Positions 17,687 to 26,471 are shown, numbered from the stretch's first letter. The stretch is DNA of 56,631 nt from Spirochaetia bacterium (GCA_900769325.1 CAAGGF010000110.1:1-56631), one strand, 5' to 3'. The notes: generated by a model not told the origin, from the letters alone. Numbers and translations are program-made.

Positions 17687-19258
17687 CTACTTTATTTTCC
17701 TAAAATATGCAATAAAAGAAAAAATTATACATATTATAAAACAGCAAATAAACAAATATGGAAGAAAATCGCCAAAGCGGGTGTAGATTTCATTTTGTTT
17801 TTCAGAATAACAGACTTCTCCCTGAATATAATTTTCTTCAAAAGAAGGACTTCGAAGATAAATTTTTCCAACAGACGAAATAAAACATGTTTCCCCGGAC
17901 GATGTACTTCTTACAGAATAGATTTTATTTTCAACGCTCCTGAAGACCGCGGCCTGCAAGTGCTGAACCTGACACCTTTTGCTTTTTGCCCATGAATCAT
18001 TTGAAAGATTTATAAAGCAGCGTGCACCGTTTCTGACAAATTTAATTAAATCTGAAGAAAAATTATCCTCGAAACACACTGGCGTTGAAAATTTAAAATC
18101 GCCAAGAGAAAAAACTTTATATTCACTGCCCTTTTCCCATAAATCTTCTTCTGAAAAAAAATAAGTAAACGGCCAAAATTTCAAATATTTTGGAAAATAT
18201 TCTGAAAAAGGAACAAGATGAATTTTTGAATAACAATCCCTTGAAGGCGGAAGCACATTTTCTTTAGGAGTAAAAAAATAAACTGAATTAAAATCCCGCC
18301 CGTTTCCTTGAGCATTATAATTTCCAATTACAAAAGATGACGGCATATCGTTAATAAAGACAAGAAGATTTTCTATAATTTTTTTACGCTCTGAAGGAAA
18401 ATCAGAAAAATAATTTTTTTCTATTGAAGGAATTACCGCAGTTTCCGGCCAGACAATGATTTTTACATCGGGATTTTCTTCAATGCATTTGAAAGAAAGA
18501 TTTTTCAAATTTTCAATCTGAGATGAAAAACCGCCAATATCATTTTCCCACGGGTCAACATTATTCTGAATTGCAGCAATTTTTATTTTTTCATACGAAC
18601 TTTCCTGTCTTTCCTGAAGAAAAACTTTAACGATTCCATAAGAATAAAAAAAGACAAGGAAAAAAATAAAGACACAAGAAGAAAGCCGGTTTATTAAAAA
18701 AGAATTTTTAAGTCTCACTAAAAAAGAGGCAGGAATCCTTAAAAAATCTTCTAAAATTTTAAAAACAAGAACAGAAGAAAAAATCATCAAAAAATCGACT
18801 GCCCATATACCAAAAATATCAGAAATCTGAATCAGAAATAAATTTTCATACTGAGAGTGAGAAACAAGACCGAAAGAAAAACCAAGAAAACCTTTCGTCT
18901 TTAAAAATTCAAAAATACACAAAAGAAGAAAAATTTTTAAATAAACAAAAATTTGTGATTTTTCAAAAAAAACTTTCAAGCATAAAAAAAGAAAAGCCCA
19001 GAAAATAAAATATAAAAAACATGCAAGAATTAAATAAAGAAAGTTTAAATTTGAAAGCCAGAAAACATAAAAAAAATAACTGAAAAAACCGTATAATCCG
19101 CCACAAAGAAAAACAAATCTAAAATCAACCAGCTTTACAAGAAACAAAACAGGTACAAAAACTATCCAGTTAAAAAAGGGATTATTAATTGAAAATAAAC
19201 AAACTGACAGAAAAAACAATATTGAAGTCAGAAAATATTTTTTTACTGAATTAATCAC
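17687..19258 (-). CDS. lnt: Apolipoprotein N-acyltransferase
   Basis: Inner-membrane enzyme that adds the third acyl chain to the N-terminal cysteine of lipoproteins. The first roughly 200 residues hold six or seven hydrophobic helices. The periplasmic nitrilase domain follows with its Glu-Lys-Cys triad: VWPETAV (Glu), KIHLVPFSEYFP (Lys) and STPVCFEDNFS (Cys). NLSNDSWAKSKRCQVQHLQAAVFRSVEN is the expected acceptor-site block. A final transmembrane helix ends the protein. The start overlaps the HU gene by 8 bp. Treponemes rely heavily on lipoproteins, including the variable DGR protein in this window. Confidence 0.95.
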   Translation of the reverse strand: MINSVKKYFLTSILFFLSVCLFSINNPFFNWIVFVPVLFLVKLVDFRFVFLCGGLYGFFSYFFYVFWLSNLNFLYLILACFLYFIFWAFLFLCLKVFFEKSQIFVYLKIFLLLCIFEFLKTKGFLGFSFGLVSHSQYENLFLIQISDIFGIWAVDFLMIFSSVLVFKILEDFLRIPASFLVRLKNSFLINRLSSCVFIFFLVFFYSYGIVKVFLQERQESSYEKIKIAAIQNNVDPWENDIGGFSSQIENLKNLSFKCIEENPDVKIIVWPETAVIPSIEKNYFSDFPSERKKIIENLLVFINDMPSSFVIGNYNAQGNGRDFNSVYFFTPKENVLPPSRDCYSKIHLVPFSEYFPKYLKFWPFTYFFSEEDLWEKGSEYKVFSLGDFKFSTPVCFEDNFSSDLIKFVRNGARCFINLSNDSWAKSKRCQVQHLQAAVFRSVENKIYSVRSTSSGETCFISSVGKIYLRSPSFEENYIQGEVCYSEKQNEIYTRFGDFLPYLFICCFIICIIFSFIAYFRKIK

Positions 19259-19562
19259 CTGTATTTAAATCCCAGACATTTTTTGAAAGTTCTTGACCGG
19301 CTTTAAAAGCGACAATGCTGTGAGGACTAACCGGAGGAACCTTTTCACCAGTTTTTGGATTTCTTGCATTTGAGCGGCCTTTTCTTTTTCGAATTTCAAA
19401 AGTTCCAAAACCTCTAAGTTCGACTGTTGCCCCTGAAGACAATGATTTTTTTAAATTTTCTAAAAACGAATTGACAACAGATTGAATTTCCTTTTTTTCA
19501 AGGGGAATTGAAGAAGCTATTTCATCAAGTAAATCAACTTTTGTTATTTTCTTTTCAACCAT
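19251..19562 (-). CDS. HU/IHF family DNA-binding protein
   Basis: Small dimeric nucleoid protein that bends DNA. The 103 residues contain the family signature GFGTFEIRKRKGRSNARNPKTGE, with the proline-tipped arm and basic residues, plus an N-terminal helical dimerisation region (TKVDLLDEIASSIPLEKKEIQSVVNSFLENL). Lengths of 90-110 are usual. Whether it acts as HU or IHF cannot be decided by eye. It overlaps lnt and probably leads an HU-lnt-bactofilin transcript. Confidence 0.93.
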   Translation of the reverse strand: MVEKKITKVDLLDEIASSIPLEKKEIQSVVNSFLENLKKSLSSGATVELRGFGTFEIRKRKGRSNARNPKTGEKVPPVSPHSIVAFKAGQELSKNVWDLNTGD

Positions 19563-19696
19563 AATTCACCAGATTTAAAAAAATAAAAGGGTTGCCATAC
19601 AAAAGAAATATAAAAGCCAAATCAAATGTAAACACTTTTTGACTCAATTTCAAGACAACCCTAAAAAGACTTAAAAAGCCTAAAAACTAAATAAAA

Positions 19697-19981
19697 TTAG
19701 TTAGCAGCAGAAGCAGCAAATGAAACATTGAAAAGTTTCATCATTCTTGACTTCTTGCGAGATACAGCGTTTCTTGTAAGAACACCTTTGCTTCTAGCAC
19801 TGTCAAGATTGCTTACAAGAACCTTGAGTTTTGCTTCAGCAAGAGCTTTGTCTTTTGCATGAACAGCTTCTACGAACTGCTTTGCGTATGTTTTACAAGT
19901 GCTTTTGATAGCCTTGTTATGAAGTCTTCTCACTTCACTCTGTTTAAACGCTTTTTCTGCAGATGATTGTTTGCGTGCCAA
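19697..19981 (-). CDS. rpsT: 30S ribosomal protein S20
   Basis: Primary binding protein of 16S rRNA in the small subunit. The N-terminus ARKQSSAEKAFKQSEVRRLHNKAIKS is typical, and the three-helix body includes the VLTRNAVSRKKSRMMK segment. The start that gives the family N-terminus is TTG at 19981, behind a GGGGG Shine-Dalgarno sequence; an in-frame ATG 14 codons earlier would add an unrelated hydrophobic stretch. Length is 94 residues. E. coli rpsT also starts with UUG, which is part of its autogenous control. A consensus promoter lies just upstream. Confidence 0.94.
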   Translation of the reverse strand: MARKQSSAEKAFKQSEVRRLHNKAIKSTCKTYAKQFVEAVHAKDKALAEAKLKVLVSNLDSARSKGVLTRNAVSRKKSRMMKLFNVSFAASAAN

Positions 19982-20013
19982 AGGGAACCCCCAAATTAAG
20001 TTAACTTGTATTA

Positions 20014-20042
20014 ATTTTAACAAACCGACAATTTAGTGTCAA
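20014..20042 (-). promoter_or_regulatory. Promoter of rpsT
   Basis: Minus-strand TTGACA (20037-20042), 17-bp spacer, TAAAAT (20014-20019), giving a leader of about 25 nt before the TTG start. Confidence 0.7.
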
Positions 20043-20083
20043 TATTATTCTTCAGCATATTCACAACTTTTTAAAAATTACAA

Positions 20084-20112
20084 TTGACTTAATCAAAAAC
20101 AATCACTAAAAT
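20084..20112 (+). promoter_or_regulatory. Promoter of the zinc-ribbon gene
   Basis: TTGACT (20084-20089), 17-bp spacer, TAAAAT (20107-20112). It is divergent from the rpsT promoter about 40 bp away. Confidence 0.65.
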
Positions 20113-20151
20113 AATAACAATACCGTATTAATTTTTTTATGGAGGAATACC

Positions 20152-20322
20152 ATGGCCGGTGCAAGTAAAAACTCCCGAACAACCGTTGCAACACAAAAAT
20201 TTATCTGCTCTTGTGGTGGAGAAATCGTAATGAAGACAATGTTTGAAAATGGCAAAATTAAAAACATTGCAGAGTGTTCAAAATGCAAACGCATTGAAAG
20301 ACGACCAAAAGATTTCAAATAA
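20152..20322 (+). CDS. Small zinc-ribbon protein (56 residues)
   Basis: Short gene below common length cut-offs but well supported: ATG at 20152 behind GGAGG, a promoter at 20084-20112 and a terminator at 20346. The product starts MAGASKNSRTTVATQKF and has two cysteine pairs, CSCGGE and CSKCKR, spaced as in a zinc ribbon, then a basic tail ending RRPKDFK. The layout recalls small ribosomal or rubredoxin-like zinc proteins, and the basic charge suggests nucleic acid binding. I do not recognise a named family, so function is left open. It sits between the S20 and PlsC genes. Confidence 0.8.
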   Translation: MAGASKNSRTTVATQKFICSCGGEIVMKTMFENGKIKNIAECSKCKRIERRPKDFK

Positions 20323-20345
20323 TCAGTTATTTAGAAATTAAAAAT

Positions 20346-20380
20346 AAAGGGCTTTATTCAAATCTGAAAAAGCCCTTTTT
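20346..20380. terminator. Bidirectional terminator
   Basis: Ten-bp hairpin AAAGGGCTTT ... AAAGCCCTTT (20346-20378) followed by TTTATTTTAT on the plus strand and A/T-rich on the minus strand. It lies between the zinc-ribbon gene and the convergent plsC. Confidence 0.85.
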
Positions 20381-20383
20381 ATT

Positions 20384-21145
20384 TTATCTTTGATTTAAAG
20401 GAAGTTTTCGCCATTCGTCCAACTGATTTTGAATCATATTTCTGCTTTCTTCAAGAATCAAAGCCTGTTCTTCTTTTGTTGACGGTGCATCATAAATTTT
20501 TAAAATTTTTACACGATACGAACCGTTTTTCAAATTTGTCATAATCGTTCTGATTTCCCGGATTTGATAGCCGCCGTCTAAAGCGCATACAACTACAGGA
20601 AGGTTTGTAGTTTCACAAAGTTTTCTAAAACCTGCAGAATAAAATTTTCCAACATTTCCATCACGGGTTCTAGTTCCTTCCGGGAAAAGAACAGGAATCC
20701 AGCCGTTAGCCGTAACTTTCTTACTGAAAGTCTCCATTGTTTTCATTGCGACCATCGGACTTCCGCGACGAGGAACCATACAATGCTCCTGAGAACGAAG
20801 CATTTCTGAAACAAGCGGAATATGACGTGAAAGATTATCTTTAGCAACAAAACGCAATTCTTTATCACGCAAAAAATTCATGTAACATGGAATATCTATC
20901 AAACTCTGATGATTTGAAATAATCATAAACTGCTTTGGCAGTTCACTTTTTTTATCGTTGTATCCAAAAAAATGGAAATGCTTGTAACATTCAAGAACAG
21001 CAAAAAGTCTTGGTGCCATAACCTTTACTATATAATCAGAAATTTTTAGACTCGTCTTATGGGAAACAGGATAAGCTAAAATATTACAGACAGAAGGCAG
21101 CATCAGCATCCCGAAAAGTGAAAGTAAAGTGATAAAACTAGACAT
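20384..21145 (-). CDS. plsC: 1-acyl-sn-glycerol-3-phosphate acyltransferase
   Basis: Makes phosphatidate from lysophosphatidate, the step before CdsA in phospholipid synthesis. The acyltransferase motifs are clear: ISNHQSLIDIPC (the HxxxxD catalytic pair), then MVPRRGSPMVAMKTMETF, then VLFPEGTRTRDGNVGKF (the FPEGTR substrate site). An N-terminal hydrophobic helix (LLSLFGMLMLPSVCNILAYPV) anchors it to the membrane. The 253-residue length is normal. TTGGAGC precedes the ATG. The roughly 180 bp upstream of its start, to the end of the DinG-like gene, hold no gene that I can see. Confidence 0.93.
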   Translation of the reverse strand: MSSFITLLSLFGMLMLPSVCNILAYPVSHKTSLKISDYIVKVMAPRLFAVLECYKHFHFFGYNDKKSELPKQFMIISNHQSLIDIPCYMNFLRDKELRFVAKDNLSRHIPLVSEMLRSQEHCMVPRRGSPMVAMKTMETFSKKVTANGWIPVLFPEGTRTRDGNVGKFYSAGFRKLCETTNLPVVVCALDGGYQIREIRTIMTNLKNGSYRVKILKIYDAPSTKEEQALILEESRNMIQNQLDEWRKLPLNQR

Positions 21146-21324
21146 TTTTGCTCCAATTTTTTAGATTCAACCTTAAAAGTGTTTAAGCGAAGTTGATATT
21201 TTAAAACGAATTTACTTTTTAACAAGTTATAAAATAATTTTATCTATAAAAAGCACCGCTGTCAATTAAACGAAAGAATTTCAAAAGAAATTTAAAGATA
21301 TTTTAAAATTCACCATAATTTTTT

Positions 21325-23778
21325 TCAGTCTAAAAATTCTTCGATAATATCTAAAATTTTTGAAACCGGTTCATAATATTTTTTACATTCAGGAACATTT
21401 GCAAGAAAAAGAGAACCGTATTGTTTTTCATAAATTCTTCTGTCAAGAACGACAACTGTACCTCTATCTGTCTTTTTTCGAATAAGACGCCCTAAACCCT
21501 GCCTGAATTTTATAATCGCTTCAGGAACGCTTAATTCCATAAATGAATTTCCGCCTTTTTTTCTGATTGCCTCAGAACGTGCCTTAAAAACAGGATCATT
21601 TGGAACCGTAAACGGAAGCTTTACAATTATAACTTGAGAAAGAGATTCACCTGGAACATCAACACCCTGCCAGAAAGAATCCGTTGCAAAAAGAACGCTC
21701 GAAACATCTTCTTTAAAATTTTCAAGAATTCGTGCATTGTCATCTGAACCTTGACGAATAAGCTTTATTCCGTTTGAAAGCATCACAGAAAAAAGATTGT
21801 TATAGGAAATGCGCAACGACTCACAAGATGTAAAAAGAACTAAAGTTCTACCATTTGCTTTTAAAATCAGATTTTTCAATACATTTTCAACATAAATTTG
21901 AAAATCAGGCTCATCAGGAAAAGGAATGTCTTTTGGAACCAGAAAAATCATATTTTCTTTATACGGAAACGGCGAAAAAAATTCTCCTTGTAAAACTTCA
22001 TCAGAATTAGAATAATAAATTCCGTTATGCCTAAGCCAGTAAGAAAAATCCCTTCCAGTTTTTAAAGTCGCAGAAGTGCAGACAACACTGTCCATAGGTT
22101 CAAAAACTCCTTGACTCATTAGCGGTGCAATATCCAAAGGAGTTTCAATAAAATTTATAAAAAAATTTAATTCATCATCTTTTTGCATGTCAGACTGCAG
22201 TTTTTTTTTCTGAAGCCAAAAAACTTTATCGCTCTTTTCTTCCCACTGGGAAAAATCATTTAAAATCACTGAATAATCTGAAAGCCGCCTGTTTAAAACT
22301 TTAGTTTCCCAAAAAGCAGGAATTTCCCTGTCATCTTCAGGAACACCATCTAAAATTTCCATAACAAGAGAAGTAAACGCTGAAATATCTTTTGCAAGTG
22401 TCTGGCACATTGAAATAACCGGCTGAAACATTCTAAAAGTTAAATGATTAAGCCATAAATTATTTTCCTGAACGCATAAATCAAGTGCAAGAGTTTCCAG
22501 ATTCGTTAAATCGCTTTTAATTTGTGAAATCATCTGGTAAGCCTGAAAAGATTTTTCTTCCTCTTTACTAAGCATCGAAACTGAAAACAAAAACCCCATC
22601 GCAGAATTTTTCTTTTTTCGATAAAGAAGATTCAACGGCTTTAAAATTTTAAAACGATTGAAACTTTCGCTGAAAAAACTTGTTGCAGCAGTTTCTATTC
22701 CGTGAGCTTCATCAAAAATAATTCTTTTATAAGGAGGAAGAACAGCCGCATCGTCATAACCTGCACCGTGAAGCCGGGATTCAATATCTGCAAAAAGAAG
22801 ATGATGATTTACAACAAGAATATTTGCAGCACTAGCTTCTTTTTTTACTTTCATTACAAAACATTGACTATAATAAGGACAGCGGAGAGCCATACAAGCA
22901 TCGCTTTCAGAATTTATGCGATTCCACACAGAATCAGAAGGCAAAAAAGAAAGTTCACTTTTACTTCCAGAATCACAAGAATCCTGCCATTGCGCAATTC
23001 TATCTAAATCATCATTATTCTCAAAAAGGTCTTTAGAATTAAGCGCATCTTGAAGTCTGCGCTTGCAGATATAATTCTGCCTTCCTTTCATGAGTATAAA
23101 TTTAACTGGCTTTCCTGTAATTTTAATTGCCTGAGGAATATCTTTTAAACATAACTGCTGCTGCAGATTTATAGTTCCTGTAGAAATTACAACGCGCTCA
23201 TTATTTTGTACAGCCCACAAAATCGAAGGAATTAAATAAGCGTAAGATTTTCCGACACCCGTACCTGCTTCAAAAACACCAATTTTATTCTGATTAAAAG
23301 TCTTTGCAATATTTTTTAATAACTCAATCTGAGAAAGCCTTTCTTCAAAATTCTCATTAATTTTTGCAAGTGGCCCATCTTTTGAAATATAAAACGCGGC
23401 ATCATCAACATCAAGTTTTTTTATAACTTTTGGAAGAACAGGCTCAACGACTACATAAATTTCAGTAACATCATTGTTAATTATGTAAAAACCTTGTGCA
23501 TTTTCTGAAGAAACAGCGGCAACTGACAAATCAGCATCAGATGGAGTAAGATTTTCTCCCGGGTGATTGTGAATTAAAACACTTCCCTTTCGCTTTAAAT
23601 CTTGATTTACAGGAACTGAATGCAAATTTCCCCTAGAACCTACTGAAACAGAAGTTACTTTTCCATTATTATTAATTTCTCCAACAAAAAAAACTTCATT
23701 TTCATTTGAGGATGCAATTTCTGACCGGATATATTTTATTACAGAAGAAGATAAAAGATCTTCAATTTTTGAATTCAT
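21325..23778 (-). CDS. DinG/XPD-type helicase with N-terminal JAMM domain
   Basis: Superfamily 2 iron-sulfur helicase. Helicase motifs are FEAGTGVGKSYAYLIPS (Walker A), IIFDEAHGIE (DEAH) and the C-terminal GRLIRKKTDRGTVVVLDRR. Four cysteines between Walker A and the DEAH box (CKRR ... CDS ... CMALRCPYYSQCF region) fit the Fe-S cluster of DinG/XPD proteins. Residues 1-120 are not helicase: they hold HNHPGENLTPSDAD, the HxHP...SxxD metal site of JAMM/RadC-like domains, with an upstream Glu at 28 or 34. The frame is open to 23886 but that part runs into tRNA-Glu and its terminator, so I start at the ATG at 23778 (817 residues). A DNA repair role is likely. Confidence 0.88.
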   Translation of the reverse strand: MNSKIEDLLSSSVIKYIRSEIASSNENEVFFVGEINNNGKVTSVSVGSRGNLHSVPVNQDLKRKGSVLIHNHPGENLTPSDADLSVAAVSSENAQGFYIINNDVTEIYVVVEPVLPKVIKKLDVDDAAFYISKDGPLAKINENFEERLSQIELLKNIAKTFNQNKIGVFEAGTGVGKSYAYLIPSILWAVQNNERVVISTGTINLQQQLCLKDIPQAIKITGKPVKFILMKGRQNYICKRRLQDALNSKDLFENNDDLDRIAQWQDSCDSGSKSELSFLPSDSVWNRINSESDACMALRCPYYSQCFVMKVKKEASAANILVVNHHLLFADIESRLHGAGYDDAAVLPPYKRIIFDEAHGIETAATSFFSESFNRFKILKPLNLLYRKKKNSAMGFLFSVSMLSKEEEKSFQAYQMISQIKSDLTNLETLALDLCVQENNLWLNHLTFRMFQPVISMCQTLAKDISAFTSLVMEILDGVPEDDREIPAFWETKVLNRRLSDYSVILNDFSQWEEKSDKVFWLQKKKLQSDMQKDDELNFFINFIETPLDIAPLMSQGVFEPMDSVVCTSATLKTGRDFSYWLRHNGIYYSNSDEVLQGEFFSPFPYKENMIFLVPKDIPFPDEPDFQIYVENVLKNLILKANGRTLVLFTSCESLRISYNNLFSVMLSNGIKLIRQGSDDNARILENFKEDVSSVLFATDSFWQGVDVPGESLSQVIIVKLPFTVPNDPVFKARSEAIRKKGGNSFMELSVPEAIIKFRQGLGRLIRKKTDRGTVVVLDRRIYEKQYGSLFLANVPECKKYYEPVSKILDIIEEFLD

Positions 23779-23797
23779 CTTTAAAACCAAATTGACA

Positions 23798-23827
23798 AAA
23801 AAAAACCTCTGTATTAAAACAGAGGTT
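23798..23827 (-). terminator. Terminator after tRNA-Glu
   Basis: Minus-strand hairpin AACCTCTGT-tttaat-ACAGAGGTT followed by a run of T, starting one base after the tRNA 3' end. Confidence 0.9.
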
Positions 23828-23828
23828 A

Positions 23829-23900
23829 CATCTCCTAGCAGAATTGAACTGCTGTTGTCGGGATGAAAACCCGATGTCCTAACCACTAGACGAAGGAGAC
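23829..23900 (-). tRNA. tRNA-Glu (anticodon UUC)
   Basis: Cloverleaf on the minus strand. The acceptor strands GTCTCCT and AGGAGAT pair over 7 bp (first pair G-U). The D-arm has CTAGTGGTTAGGAC, the anticodon stem-loop is CGGGTTTTCATCCCG with anticodon TTC, and the T-arm has the GTTCAATTC loop. The discriminator is G and CCA is not encoded. It is followed at once by a strong terminator. Confidence 0.93.
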
Positions 23901-23983
23901 ATACACAACGCGTTGTTGATGTATTTAATATATATTATACAAAAAAAATTGTCAATACCAAAAATAGAAAAATTTAATAAATT

Positions 23984-25252
23984 TTACACTTTCATATCAA
24001 ATTTATCAATTAATTTTGAATGCAGAGATTTTAATTCTTTTTCATCAAGACCAAGTTTTCTAGCCGACTCCAAATCATTCATTGAATCTTCGTATTGCCC
24101 CAGTTCAAAAAACGCCAATGCCCTTCTCAGGTATGCGTGAGACTGATATTCATTTAATTCAAGCGAAATTGAAAAATTTTCTACTGCATTTTGGAAATCT
24201 TTCTGGATACTGAAAACAATTCCCTGATAATAAAAAGAACGGCTGTTTTTAGGGTCCAATTTACATGAAGTTTTAAAATCTTTTAACGCGTTTTCATAAT
24301 CATTTTTAGTAAAATAAGCCATTCCCCGGTGCTTAAAAATTACAGAAAGAACTATATCATTAAGCTGAGTTTTTGATTCTAAGATTTGAGAATAAATATA
24401 AATTGCCTTGTCTAAATTTCCGTTATTGTGGCACTGAATTGCCTCTAAAAGCATATCATCAATAGTTCCGCGTATATAAGGATTCAACCGCTGAATTTTA
24501 TTTTCAGTTTCATACGGAATTTCAAAAGAATCATTTGTAAGTTCATCAGCCTTTTCATAAAAACTTCTATGCCGTTCATTCATCTCAATTTGAAGTTTTT
24601 TCTGATAATCACGAATTTCCTGAAAAATTATATCAGCAAGACTCAGCGAAGCATTCATACTCGCAAGTTTTCGTTTTAGAGGCATATCAAAAGGAGTAAA
24701 TTCTGATTTATAAATAAGTTCATGTTCTACTTCCGCCCAAGCATCCTGTAAAATAGTTCTGATTTGAATTTCACAGACTAAATCATCTGGAAGTTTTAAT
24801 TCTAAACCGTTTTTATCATAAAATTTTTGAGATGGCATGCAGTCATCCGGAACTTTTACAAGAACATGAACAGATTCATAACCGAATTCTTTAAAACTTT
24901 GAGACTCACCTTTTATTTCAATTTCTTTTACATCAAAGATTTTTTGAATTTGCTCTTTTACAATAGTCACATCTTCAAGAAAGGTACATATAATTCTAAT
25001 TCCAATCATGTCAGTAAGACATATCAGCGAGGAAGAATTATCAATTTGTTTTGATTTTAATCTAAGAATTTTAGTGTAATAACTTTGGAAACTTTTTATT
25101 CTTTTTTTATAAGTAGGCTGAGAAGAAAGTTTTATGCTTGAAGCAAGTTTATCGTGAATATTGTTTTTAATAACTTCAAAAAACGGAACATAAGAATTGT
25201 ATATTTCAAGAATTTTACCTTTTTCAGGAATTATTGTTTTTGTTTTCTCCAC
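23984..25252 (-). CDS. RelA/SpoT-domain (p)ppGpp synthetase with TPR tail
   Basis: The N-terminal half is a RelA/SpoT nucleotidyltransferase domain: YKKRIKSFQSYYTKILRLK, LTDMIGIRIICTFLEDV (acidic metal residue and the RIIC strand), FKEFGYESVHVLV and CEIQIRTILQDAWAEVEHELIYK. No HD hydrolase, TGS or ACT domain is present, so it is a small alarmone synthetase-like enzyme. The C-terminal half has three or four TPR units, for example YENALKDFKTSCKLDPKNSRSFYYQGIVF. An in-frame TTG at 25279 lies in the preceding terminator's T-run, so the GTG at 25252 behind GGTAGG is preferred (422 residues). Product identity (pppGpp, pApp or other) is not decidable by eye. Confidence 0.82.
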   Translation of the reverse strand: MEKTKTIIPEKGKILEIYNSYVPFFEVIKNNIHDKLASSIKLSSQPTYKKRIKSFQSYYTKILRLKSKQIDNSSSLICLTDMIGIRIICTFLEDVTIVKEQIQKIFDVKEIEIKGESQSFKEFGYESVHVLVKVPDDCMPSQKFYDKNGLELKLPDDLVCEIQIRTILQDAWAEVEHELIYKSEFTPFDMPLKRKLASMNASLSLADIIFQEIRDYQKKLQIEMNERHRSFYEKADELTNDSFEIPYETENKIQRLNPYIRGTIDDMLLEAIQCHNNGNLDKAIYIYSQILESKTQLNDIVLSVIFKHRGMAYFTKNDYENALKDFKTSCKLDPKNSRSFYYQGIVFSIQKDFQNAVENFSISLELNEYQSHAYLRRALAFFELGQYEDSMNDLESARKLGLDEKELKSLHSKLIDKFDMKV

Positions 25253-25280
25253 AGTAAACCTACCAATAAAAATATGCAAA

Positions 25281-25316
25281 AAAAAACACCTTTCATTCTG
25301 TTATAAATGAAAGGTG
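25281..25316 (-). terminator. Terminator after flaA
   Basis: Minus-strand hairpin CACCTTTCATT ... AATGAAAGGTG followed by eight or more T. It lies between flaA and the RelA/SpoT gene. Confidence 0.85.
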
Positions 25317-25338
25317 CCTTATCAATCAGATTGCAAAA

Positions 25339-26424
25339 TTATTTTGCGTCTGCTGCACTTCCACTTCCTGTAGACTGTGCATTAGAATCACCGTCTTCTG
25401 ACAAACTTGAAGTAAATTTATCTTCTACAGCCTGTTTCTGTTTTTCAAGATATCGTGTTACCTGTTTGTCACCAAAACGAGCCATTTCACCAGCCTGTTT
25501 TGCATCTTCTTTCTTTTTGATAATTCCCCAAAGATCTTCATCTGCGATATCGCGGTCAGAACTAAGAACAGCTTTATCATAAATGATTGAAACATCTTTG
25601 AAATATCCGATATAGTTTCCACCGATATGATTTGCATCACGAGTAATCTGGAAACCTGTGAATTTTACAAATGGAAGTCCGCGCGGATAAATTGGATATA
25701 CACGGATTTCACGGTTACGGATTTCTGTTATATACTGAGGATTATTCCATACAAGTTCTTTCCAACCGTCAAAACCAAGATAACCCATAAAATAGCGGCG
25801 TTCTACATTATCATTATCTTTAAGGAGAACATAAAGTCCTTCTGGATAATTCATACCCATTGTAGTTACTTTGATTGATTTAATTGTTCCTACATTTTTT
25901 ACAATACCATATCCTTCTTCAAAAAGTGTTTTACCTTTCTGTTCATCTGAAGGTTCCTGACGAACACCGTTTTCATCGGCATCTGCAAGAGGTTCGTAAG
26001 CAGGAATTTCAAAAGGAGGTCTGATATAAGCATAAGCATTTGAATTCCATTCTGGGAATACAACTCGAACGCCCATTACAGATTTTCCAGCAAAAGGAAC
26101 AGTTGCATCTTCTTTAACTGGAGCGGCAACTACAGTTGAAAGACCTAAACTCTCTACAGTTCTTGCAGAAGAATTAAGGCTTACTTCCCATCGTGGCAAT
26201 GCAAGAGATGTTTTCATAAGATCTTTCTGATCTGCTGTGAATGTTGCACCTGCAGAACTAGAGAAATCCATAACAGTTCTGGCATTTTCTGTAGGTTCTC
26301 CGTTTTCGTCAGCCATACAGTCAGCCTGTAAATTTGTAAAATCGATGAGAATTTGTTGATCAGCGAACACACTGAAACCAGCAAGCAGCATAGATGCTGC
26401 AGCTAAAATAAAAGTCCTCTTCAT
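25339..26424 (-). CDS. flaA: Flagellar filament outer layer protein FlaA
   Basis: Sheath protein around the FlaB core of spirochete periplasmic flagella. The signal peptide is MKRTFILAAASMLLAGFSVFA. The mature part has the FlaA features ILIDFTNL, LALPRWEVSLNSSARTVESLG, GVRVVFPEWNSNAYAYIRPPFEIP and a C-terminal KDVSIIYDKAVL. The 361-residue length is slightly above the T. pallidum protein, with a Ser/Ala-rich tail. A strong promoter, an AAGGAG site and a clean terminator make it a highly expressed single-gene unit. It stays beside the GerMN-amidase pair, as I recall from T. pallidum. Confidence 0.94.
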   Translation of the reverse strand: MKRTFILAAASMLLAGFSVFADQQILIDFTNLQADCMADENGEPTENARTVMDFSSSAGATFTADQKDLMKTSLALPRWEVSLNSSARTVESLGLSTVVAAPVKEDATVPFAGKSVMGVRVVFPEWNSNAYAYIRPPFEIPAYEPLADADENGVRQEPSDEQKGKTLFEEGYGIVKNVGTIKSIKVTTMGMNYPEGLYVLLKDNDNVERRYFMGYLGFDGWKELVWNNPQYITEIRNREIRVYPIYPRGLPFVKFTGFQITRDANHIGGNYIGYFKDVSIIYDKAVLSSDRDIADEDLWGIIKKKEDAKQAGEMARFGDKQVTRYLEKQKQAVEDKFTSSLSEDGDSNAQSTGSGSAADAK

Positions 26425-26471
26425 TAGAAGCTCCTTTTTTGCAATTTTGATGTAGCCTTGTATATGTATTT

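Noticed and set aside
23779..23886. N-terminal extension of the DinG-like protein
   Set aside because: It would be translated from the tRNA-Glu gene and its terminator; the extra residues have no family match.
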